From MKUN01 sp964481425 (GTDB lineage: Bacteria; Bacteroidota; Bacteroidia; Chitinophagales; Chitinophagaceae), in assembly GCA_964481425.1 (NCBI GenBank), contig CAYZTM010000015.1, positions 1-64,000 of the forward strand: DNA of 64,000 nt, written 5' to 3'. Shown here one piece after another: positions 57,583 through 64,000 of the stretch. The notes under the pieces were generated by a model. That model did no database searches. It saw only the letters and a program-made list of their open reading frames with translations, and had not been told where the DNA came from. Both the position numbers and the translations under genes were made by a program. Position 1 is the stretch's first letter. The number at the start of each line of letters is the position of its first letter.

Positions 57583-59079
57583 TTAATGTACTTCATGCAT
57601 CAGCTTCCTCAGTAACGGAGAGATGAGGATCAGCACTACACCTGCAATGAGTGCATAAACGCCCAGGTGCTTATAGCCCTCTGTGTATGACATCATCTTT
57701 TCTGTCAACGAAGCATTCTCGTTAGCAGTTGCCATACCGGCACCTAATATGCCCGCTACATACTGGCCATAAGCGCTGGCCAGGAACCACATACCCATCA
57801 TCATACCATGCAGGGGCTGCGGCGTTAGTTTGGTCATCAGTGATAGCCCTATCGGCGACAGGCAAAGCTCACCGAAGGTAATGACCAGGTAAGCCAGTGT
57901 AAACACGTTCAGCGAGGTCATGCCATTCGCATCGGCGAAAAAGCGGGTATAATAGAACACGTAAAATGCCAGCCCGAGGAACAGGAAGCCCAGCCCGAAT
58001 TTGATCACGGTGTTAGGCTCCAGTTTACGTTTGCTCAGCCACAGCCACAGCAGGCCGAATAATGGACTAAGCAGTATTACGAACAACGAATTGGCAGAGT
58101 TGTTGATCTCATTAGGGTCCATCTTAATGCCAAGCAACTGGTGTTTGATGTTGTAACGGGCAAAAAGGCTGAGCGAACCGCCTGCCTGCTCAAAGAATGC
58201 CCAGAAGAAAACAGAGAAAATAATGAATACCAATGCAGCCGCTATCTTCTGTTTTTCTACCTTCTTAAATTTGAACATTTCATAAAAGATGTAGATAAGG
58301 GTGAGGGGGCCTACGATGTACATGAACATGTCTGTATAGGCTGAGTTCTTTATCAGCAGGAGTATAAGCGGTAATACAAGTATTGTTCCCGCATACACCA
58401 TCCATTCGTAGCTCCGTTTTTTTGGCGCGGGCACCTTATCCCGCAAAGGTGACAGGCCCAATGGTCCCAGGGTACGCTTGGTGAAGATGAATATCCCCAG
58501 GCTTATTACCATCACGATCCCCGCAAGAGAAAAGGCTGCATTCCATGACACATTGTTGGCTACTTCTATACACAGGTAGCCACCCAAAAGTGCACCAATA
58601 TTAATACCGGAATAGAACAGGCCAAAACCGGCATCCCTGCGTGGATCGCCTGCCTTATATAGCTGGCCCACCATGGTTGATATGTTAGGCTTAAAGAAGC
58701 CGGTACCTACAATGGTAAAGCTGATGCCGATAAAGTATAACTCTTTCGGTGAGGCGGCGAGTATAAAACTACCGATGATCATCAATAGCCCGCCCCAGAA
58801 GATCGATTTCCTGAAACCCAATATCTTATCTGCAAAGAGGCCGCCAACAAATGCCATGGTATAGATGAAGGCTTGTATAGCACCGTATTTCAGGTTGGCC
58901 TCTTTTTCATTCATCATCATTTGCTCCACCATGAAGATGGTCAGCATGCCCCTCATGCCGTAGAAGCAGAAGCGCTCCCACATTTCCGAAAGGAACAAAT
59001 ACCATAGCTGTTTGGGGTACTTGCCTTTAAAGCTCTGTATCTCCTCCAGGGAGGGTTTGATCGTTGATTCCGGTTCCAT
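57583..59079 (-). CDS. POT-family proton-coupled oligopeptide transporter, copy A (498 aa)
   Basis: A proton-coupled di/tripeptide symporter of the inner membrane, with about 14 helices. The E-x2-ERF motif for proton coupling is EMWERFCFYG, followed by FFKPNISTMVGQLY, GFGLFYSGINIGALLGGYLC and FGELCLSPIGLSL, all POT family hallmarks. The length is typical. Upstream on the same strand, 111 bases away, is a second POT gene with about half the residues identical by eye in the motifs, so they are ancient paralogues. The terminator at 57523-57548 ends its transcript. Confidence 0.92.
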   Translation of the reverse strand: MEPESTIKPSLEEIQSFKGKYPKQLWYLFLSEMWERFCFYGMRGMLTIFMVEQMMMNEKEANLKYGAIQAFIYTMAFVGGLFADKILGFRKSIFWGGLLMIIGSFILAASPKELYFIGISFTIVGTGFFKPNISTMVGQLYKAGDPRRDAGFGLFYSGINIGALLGGYLCIEVANNVSWNAAFSLAGIVMVISLGIFIFTKRTLGPLGLSPLRDKVPAPKKRSYEWMVYAGTILVLPLILLLIKNSAYTDMFMYIVGPLTLIYIFYEMFKFKKVEKQKIAAALVFIIFSVFFWAFFEQAGGSLSLFARYNIKHQLLGIKMDPNEINNSANSLFVILLSPLFGLLWLWLSKRKLEPNTVIKFGLGFLFLGLAFYVFYYTRFFADANGMTSLNVFTLAYLVITFGELCLSPIGLSLMTKLTPQPLHGMMMGMWFLASAYGQYVAGILGAGMATANENASLTEKMMSYTEGYKHLGVYALIAGVVLILISPLLRKLMHEVH

Positions 59080-59144
59080 TTTTGAAGCAGTTTTGAAGTA
59101 CCAAAATAATCTTTATTTCCAATTAACGCTTTTGAGGGGATAAA

Positions 59145-59170
59145 AAAAGCAGGGCGAAGGCCCTGCTTTT
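59145..59170 (-). terminator. Terminator of POT copy B
   Basis: AAAAGCAGGGC (59145-59155) pairs with GCCCTGCTTTT (59160-59170) around GAAG, downstream of the copy B stop on the minus strand. It separates the two POT genes, so they are not one operon. Confidence 0.8.
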
Positions 59171-59190
59171 AAAATATTTACAGTATGTAA

Positions 59191-60801
59191 TTACCTGAGT
59201 CCATGCATCATCTTCAGCATCTTCTTCGAGAGCAGGAACAGTACGATCGCAGCTGCACCCGACAGGAACACGAATATCATGAAGAACTGGTTGAGGTTCG
59301 TGATCTCGAAACCGAAAAAGTGAGTGGCCACTCCGTTCTCCGGGTATAGTTTGCTCAGCATACCGGCAAAGTCATTTGCCATGGCATTGGCCAGGAACCA
59401 TACACCCATCAGCAATGAGGCAAGGCGCATAGGTGCCAGGCGAGCCACCATCGATAACCCGATAGGAGAAAGACACAATTCACCAAATGTGTGTAAAACA
59501 TACATACCCAATAGCCAGAACATAGATGCTTTTGTAGCCCCATCAACACCTTTCACACCGACAGCAATTACAAAATAACCAACGCAGAGCAGGAACAGGC
59601 CCATTGCCTGTTTTACCGGTGAGGCCGGTTCCCTGTTGCGCTTACCTAATTTGGTCCATATCTCTGCGAAGATGGGCGCAAATATGATAATGGCCAGCGG
59701 GTTCACCGATTGGAACCAGCTCGCAGGCATTTCCCAGCCGAATATGTGGCGTTCCGTTTGTTGATCGGCAAAGATGGTTAACGATGCACCCGCTTGTTCA
59801 AACGCGCTCCAGAAAAAGATAACGAAGAAGGCCGCAATGTAGATGACAATGATCCTGTCACGTTCCACCTTACTCAGTGTCGGGTCGCTTATGATAAAGC
59901 CGGATGCTGCTATTGACGTAGCAAACACAAGTGTGCTGATCCAGTTGAACCCGACAAACTCCATGAATACGAACCAGAGGATCGCATAGATGACTAACCA
60001 AAGGATCACCCTTGTCATGCTGAATTCCGATTTCTTGGCAGCTGCAGGCTTGGCTTGCAGTTTCGCATCGGCTTGCTCTACGTTATCAGCTTCACGGTCA
60101 TTCGGTACCACCTCGGCGGGTTCTACATTCGCCAGGTTAGGTTTCACACCTATCTGTTGCCCGTCAGCAGTTACAATGTATTTGTTTTTCAATATCTGGA
60201 ATACGATAAGTCCGCAGGTCATGCCCACACCGGCAGCAAAGAAGCCCCACTTGTAATCCACTTTTTCGGCAAGGCCCCCGCATATCAGCGGTGAGAAGAA
60301 CGCACCCAGGTTGATCCCCATGTAAAATATGGAGAAGGCAGCATCCACCCTTTTGTCGCCGGGTTTGTAAAGCTGGTTCACCATTGTTGATATATTTGGT
60401 TTGAACAGGCCATTGCCTATTACCAGTGCTGTAAGGCCAACCACAAAAAGTATCTGGGTAAGGTGCATATCTGTATGCACAAAAGATGCAGAGAAGAAAA
60501 GGATATATTGCCCCAATGCCATCACGATACCGCCCGCCATAATGGAACGGCGGTTGCCCCAATAGCGATCGGATATGAAACCGCCGATAAGCGGTGTCAG
60601 GTAAACAAGGGCGGTAAAGTTGCCATAAATGCCCGAGGCGAATTTAGGGTCAAAGGTGAGCATCTTGGTCATGAACAGCACCAGGATGGCTCTCATGCCG
60701 TAGTAGCTGAACCGTTCCCACATCTCGGTGAAAAACAATACATACAGCCCTTTGGGGTGCCCTTTCTGGCTTGGTTGTTCAATATTCAGGTTTTGATCCA
60801 T
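59191..60801 (-). CDS. POT-family proton-coupled oligopeptide transporter, copy B (536 aa)
   Basis: A second POT symporter with the proton-coupling EMWERFSYYG motif, LFKPNISTMVNQLY, FSIFYMGINLGAFFSP and HTFGELCLSPIGLSMVARL. It differs from copy A by an Ala/Glu-rich insertion of about 40 residues between helices 6 and 7 (about 218-260; NVEPAEVVPNDREAD and AKLQAKPAAAKKSEF), which should be cytoplasmic and may be flexible. Substrate preference is unknown. Separated from copy A by its own terminator. Confidence 0.92.
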   Translation of the reverse strand: MDQNLNIEQPSQKGHPKGLYVLFFTEMWERFSYYGMRAILVLFMTKMLTFDPKFASGIYGNFTALVYLTPLIGGFISDRYWGNRRSIMAGGIVMALGQYILFFSASFVHTDMHLTQILFVVGLTALVIGNGLFKPNISTMVNQLYKPGDKRVDAAFSIFYMGINLGAFFSPLICGGLAEKVDYKWGFFAAGVGMTCGLIVFQILKNKYIVTADGQQIGVKPNLANVEPAEVVPNDREADNVEQADAKLQAKPAAAKKSEFSMTRVILWLVIYAILWFVFMEFVGFNWISTLVFATSIAASGFIISDPTLSKVERDRIIVIYIAAFFVIFFWSAFEQAGASLTIFADQQTERHIFGWEMPASWFQSVNPLAIIIFAPIFAEIWTKLGKRNREPASPVKQAMGLFLLCVGYFVIAVGVKGVDGATKASMFWLLGMYVLHTFGELCLSPIGLSMVARLAPMRLASLLMGVWFLANAMANDFAGMLSKLYPENGVATHFFGFEITNLNQFFMIFVFLSGAAAIVLFLLSKKMLKMMHGLR

Positions 60802-60896
60802 ATGGAAGTATTTGCTTTGGTCGAAGTCCTAAAATAAACAAAAATCTTGCGTTCATAGTATCATTGAGATAAAAATGGCTCGCATGGGGGTAAATT

Positions 60897-60930
60897 TTTG
60901 AACGATTACTCCCGCACCCTATTATTTTTG
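60897..60930 (+). promoter_or_regulatory. Promoter of purD
   Basis: TTTG (60897-60900), 22 bases, TATTTTTG (60923-60930), both fixed parts matching. It lies 21 bases before the ATG at 60952 and supports that start. Confidence 0.6.
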
Positions 60931-60951
60931 CAACAAACAGCTTTCCGATAC

Positions 60952-62223
60952 ATGAATATTCTTTTATTAGGTTCCGGTGGCCGCGAATCTGCGATAGCAT
61001 GGAAATTAAAACAAAGCCCCCTTTGTGGTGACCTCTTCATAGCGCCCGGTAATGCCGGTACTGCGCAGTATGGTGTCAATCTTCCCGTTTCCATTAGCGA
61101 TTTCGAAGCAGTGAAGAAGGTGTGTCTTGAAAAGAATATAAATATCCTTTTCCCGGGTGGGGAAGATACCCTCGTGGCGGGTATCTACGATTATTTTAAG
61201 CACGATGAAGCACTGAAGCATATCATTATCCCCGGCCCCTCAAAGGCAGGAGCGCAGCTCGAGGGTAGTAAAGCCTTTGCCAAGGCATTCATGCAACGCC
61301 ACAATATTCCTACAGCTTCTTATCGTGAATTTGATGCTGCAAATTTTGAGGAAGGCTTGGAGTACATCAAACAACATAGCCTACCCATAGTGCTCAAAGC
61401 TGATGGCCTGGCAGCGGGTAAAGGTGTCATTATAGCACAAACTACTGAAGAGGCGCTTGATGCATTCAACTCAATGATCAAAGATGCCGCCTTCGGAGAC
61501 GCAGGTAAAAAAGTGGTCATCGAGCAATTTCTTTCAGGTATTGAGCTCTCGGTATTTGTATTGACAGATGGCAACCATTACGTCCGTTTACCGGAAGCAA
61601 AAGATTATAAACGTATTGGTGAGGGAGATACTGGCCCCAACACGGGAGGGATGGGGGCAATTTCCCCTGTGCCTTTTGCGGATGCAGGTTTCATGCAAAA
61701 GATCATAGACAGTATCATAGAGCCAACTATCGAGGGCCTGAAAGATGAGGAAATTGTGTACAACGGCTTCATATTCTTTGGTCTCATCAATGTGAATGGC
61801 GAACCCTATGTCATTGAATACAACTGCCGAATGGGCGATCCCGAGACCGAAGTGGTCATGCCGCGACTGGAGAATGATCTCGTATCACTGATAGTAAAGA
61901 TGAACCAGCACAAGCTCGATGAAGTTGCGGCACAACACAGCCACCGTGCCGCCTGTACGGTCATGCTCGTTTCTGAAGGCTATCCCGGTTCCTATCCAAA
62001 AGGCAGGCCAATGAAGGGTTTTGAATCAGTGGCAGGCAGTATCTTATTTCACGCCGGTACTACGAACAAAGATGGTGACATTGTTACTAATGGCGGGCGC
62101 GTTATCGCAATTACCTCCTATGGTGAGACGATCAAAGATGCGCTGGCGCTATCTTATGAAAATGCAGCCCACATCGACTACGAGGGAAAATATTACCGTA
62201 AGGATATTGGTTGGGAATTTTAA
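60952..62223 (+). CDS. purD: Phosphoribosylamine--glycine ligase (423 aa)
   Basis: GAR synthetase of de novo purine synthesis. The N-terminal domain MNILLLGSGGRESAIAWKL binds phosphate. The ATP-grasp domain has VLKADGLAAGKGVIIA, VVIEQFLSGIELSVF, PNTGGMGAISP and the metal-binding NCRMGDPETEVVMPRL. The length is typical. ATG 60952 is chosen over an in-frame start at 60898 because it gives the usual N-terminus and follows the promoter box. It converges on nnrD/E, with only 8 bases between stops. Confidence 0.96.
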   Translation: MNILLLGSGGRESAIAWKLKQSPLCGDLFIAPGNAGTAQYGVNLPVSISDFEAVKKVCLEKNINILFPGGEDTLVAGIYDYFKHDEALKHIIIPGPSKAGAQLEGSKAFAKAFMQRHNIPTASYREFDAANFEEGLEYIKQHSLPIVLKADGLAAGKGVIIAQTTEEALDAFNSMIKDAAFGDAGKKVVIEQFLSGIELSVFVLTDGNHYVRLPEAKDYKRIGEGDTGPNTGGMGAISPVPFADAGFMQKIIDSIIEPTIEGLKDEEIVYNGFIFFGLINVNGEPYVIEYNCRMGDPETEVVMPRLENDLVSLIVKMNQHKLDEVAAQHSHRAACTVMLVSEGYPGSYPKGRPMKGFESVAGSILFHAGTTNKDGDIVTNGGRVIAITSYGETIKDALALSYENAAHIDYEGKYYRKDIGWEF

Positions 62224-62231
62224 GCCACTTA

Positions 62232-63758
62232 TCATCTCCCTATTGGGAGGCCGGGAGGGTTTAGCTCTTCGAAGGCTATCCCCAAATGCTCTGTAATGTC
62301 GCCTGCTATCATGGCCTCCTGCGATCGGGCATCTGTAGCGTGGTCACCTGCCAGTCCATGCAGGTACACGCCCATCACGGCTGCATCATTAGGCTCATAT
62401 CCTTGTGCCAGTAGCCCGGTTATGATACCGGTTAGCACATCCCCGCTGCCTGCAGTGGCCAATCCGGGGTTCCCGGTCAGGTTATAACGGCATTCGCCCT
62501 CCGGGCTCACAACCGCTGTATATCGGTTCTTCAGTACAATGTTCAGGTTGTAGCGCATGGCCTGCATACGGGCCACCTCTACTTGTTGCATACTGTTTAC
62601 CGTCTTGCCGAACATGCGCTCAAACTCTTTGGGGTGGGGGGTAAGTATGCTCCCTGACGGTATTTTTGAGAATAGCTCCGGCTTTTTACCAAGTATGTTC
62701 AGTGCATCGGCATCTATTACCAGGGGCTGTTTATACTCATCTATGAATTGCTCAAAAGCCCGCATGGTTTCCCATTCCATACCGAGCCCCGGACCTATAC
62801 CTACTGCATCGGCATTATTCCATCCTGATATTTCGGTCAGGTGTTTCCTCCCGTTTGTAGCACACATGGCCTCGGGTGCCAGTGTTTGTATAATGTCATA
62901 CCCAGTCTCTGGCAGCAGGGCTTTCGTCTTGCCCGCGCCTGCCCGTGCTGCGGCCCTTGTGGCCAGGCATATCGAGCCCATCGATCCGTAGCTGCCCCCT
63001 ATCAGTAAGGCCATACCGTAAGTACCTTTATGAGAGAATTGAGCTCTTTTTTTATAGATCGAGCTTACATGTTCTTTATCTGTGGCAAGGTACTGGGTAT
63101 GTGTACTGTTGATGAAGGTTTGGTCAAGCCCTATATCCAGTACGTGTACATTACCGGCATACTTGCCTGTCTCTTCATGCAGGAATGCTCTTTTATAGAA
63201 CTGGAAGCTCAGGGTATCATTGGCTTCTATTATTGCAGCACCATCGGCAGGTATCGTATCCGCAGGCATGCCGCTGGGCAGGTCTATGGCAATTTTCAGG
63301 TTGGGCAGTTGGTTGATGTGTTCTATGAAGTTGGCCACCCAGCCTTGCGCAGCCCGGTTCAGCCCGGTGCCTAACAGGGCATCTACAATTATGATGTTCC
63401 CCGGTATATCGGTAATGAACATATCCGGCTCCAGCATTTCCACCAGTTCCTCACTTATTCGTTGCAGCCTTCCCAGGTTAGTAGCACAGTCTGCCGATAA
63501 CTCAGGGTTGAACTGTAGTACAAATGCCTTGGCAGCGCAACCGCGCCTGTGCAGCATACGGGTTATAGCCAGCCCGTCACCGCCGTTATTGCCTGTACCG
63601 CAAAGCACTACGTACAATCCTTCATTTCCATATTGGCCTGTTATCCAGTCGGCACATTTAGTAGCAGCCTGTTCCATCAGATCTATCGATGATATAGGCG
63701 TAGCATGAATGGTATAGGCATCGCATGCCCTTATCTGTGCGGCTGAAAATATCTTCAC
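62232..63758 (-). CDS. nnr: Bifunctional NAD(P)H-hydrate epimerase / ADP-dependent NAD(P)H-hydrate dehydratase (508 aa)
   Basis: Repairs hydrated NAD(P)H. The N-terminal epimerase half (about 1-210) opens KIFSAAQIRACDAYTI and has LCGTGNNGGDGLAITRML and IIVDALLGTGL. The C-terminal ribokinase-like dehydratase half (about 225-505) has KKRAQFSHKGTYGMALLIGGSYG, ILTPHPKEFERM and the catalytic GSGD in NPGLATAGSGDVLTGIITG. Both domains look complete. The GTG at 63758 gives the family's usual MKIFSA start; ATG 63776 adds six residues. No promoter box found upstream. Confidence 0.95.
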   Translation of the reverse strand: MKIFSAAQIRACDAYTIHATPISSIDLMEQAATKCADWITGQYGNEGLYVVLCGTGNNGGDGLAITRMLHRRGCAAKAFVLQFNPELSADCATNLGRLQRISEELVEMLEPDMFITDIPGNIIIVDALLGTGLNRAAQGWVANFIEHINQLPNLKIAIDLPSGMPADTIPADGAAIIEANDTLSFQFYKRAFLHEETGKYAGNVHVLDIGLDQTFINSTHTQYLATDKEHVSSIYKKRAQFSHKGTYGMALLIGGSYGSMGSICLATRAAARAGAGKTKALLPETGYDIIQTLAPEAMCATNGRKHLTEISGWNNADAVGIGPGLGMEWETMRAFEQFIDEYKQPLVIDADALNILGKKPELFSKIPSGSILTPHPKEFERMFGKTVNSMQQVEVARMQAMRYNLNIVLKNRYTAVVSPEGECRYNLTGNPGLATAGSGDVLTGIITGLLAQGYEPNDAAVMGVYLHGLAGDHATDARSQEAMIAGDITEHLGIAFEELNPPGLPIGR

Positions 63759-63831
63759 AATAGCAATATTAATCAAACTGTCAGATTATTGTAAACATAA
63801 GCGGGAATATATATCTGTAGCCAATTTATTC

Positions 63832-63861
63832 TTTGCTGCTTTGTTCTAATCCCTATCTTTG
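63832..63861 (+). promoter_or_regulatory. Promoter of the last (partial) gene
   Basis: TTTG (63832-63835), 18 bases, TATCTTTG (63854-63861). Both boxes match the Bacteroidota consensus. The leader to ATG 63932 would be about 65 bases, long for this window. Confidence 0.6.
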
Positions 63862-63931
63862 TTCGCTTAGCGACCGGCAGCAAATGCTGTACACCGCTAT
63901 ATTCATCATTTAATATAAAACCTTTTTCAGT

Positions 63932-64000
63932 ATGCGGAGGCGTATAGGTCTGCTTAGCATTTTGCTTTTATTATCGTTTATCACTGGCTTTGCCCAGTCT
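63932..64000 (+). CDS. Exported protein, truncated by the window end (first 23 aa)
   Basis: ATG 63932 begins a signal peptide: three Arg, a long Leu/Ile core and cleavage after GFA before QS. The frame is open to the end of the window, and the gene has a good promoter upstream. Nothing can be said of its function. Confidence 0.75.
   Translation, partial: MRRRIGLLSILLLLSFITGFAQS

Noticed and set aside
62236..62249. Terminator between purD and the nnr gene
   Set aside because: CTCCC-TATT-GGGAG is only a 5-bp stem, lies within the nnr coding end, and has no T run.

Overview
The window reads as chromosome of a Bacteroidota bacterium, most likely a member or relative of the Chitinophagaceae. The evidence is: five secreted proteins with type IX secretion C-terminal sorting domains (three type A-like, two of the gliding-motility type B class); SprB-like and PKD repeats; CusA fused to an outer-membrane factor; a PadR regulator paired with a membrane protein; a YKSDAD-repeat (DUF6150-like) protein; few Shine-Dalgarno sites; and many promoters of the Bacteroidota form TTTG-N17..23-TAnnTTTG. 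No phage, transposase, integrase, CRISPR array or rRNA is visible. Only the 3' part of one tRNA-Leu is present, at the left edge.

Layout. 1-3150: tRNA-Leu end and terminator, then three orphan exported proteins in AT-richer DNA, separated by two gene-poor stretches full of palindromic repeats and a 45-base tandem array. 3157-5085: VOC protein, small membrane protein, steroid-5-alpha-reductase-like enzyme, SRPBCC protein. 5195-11191: heavy-metal efflux operon (small His-rich exported protein, CusA-outer-membrane-factor fusion, CusB). 11322-22621: LamG and BNR-repeat type IX substrates, a CPA2 cation/proton antiporter, formate-tetrahydrofolate ligase, a NUC1-type nuclease and small exported proteins. 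22759-25308: an ACP, ketosynthase and inactive ketosynthase trio resembling a minimal type II polyketide/fatty acid synthase. 25305-27712 (minus strand): ruvX, def, an ECF sigma factor and its RskA-like anti-sigma. 27740-30277: SprB-repeat adhesin. 30494-35173: bioB-bioF-bioD-bioA plus a fifth gene encoding a ferritin-like diiron protein. 35179-39439: prfC, a membrane protein, dnaG. 39445-45776: PKD adhesin, VOC protein, MFS drug transporter, recQ. 45796-51394 (minus): membrane protein and PadR regulator, ALDH7-type dehydrogenase, CDP-sugar operon. 51552-57500: DHFR-like protein, Nudix hydrolase, pyrE, ispD, DUF6150-like protein, S41 peptidase. 57583-64000: two POT peptide transporters, purD, nnrD/E and the start of a further exported protein.

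Much of the window is ordinary housekeeping (folate C1, biotin, purine, pyrimidine, isoprenoid, replication, translation, NAD(P)H repair) interleaved with cell-surface genes. The best candidates for undescribed biology are the diiron protein closing the biotin operon, which has a complete E / ExxH / E / ExxH ligand set; the isolated ACP-KS-inactive-KS trio, whose second KS has lost all three catalytic residues; and the repeat-rich stretches at 773-1140 and 2518-3156. All functional calls are from reading the sequence. No database search was run.
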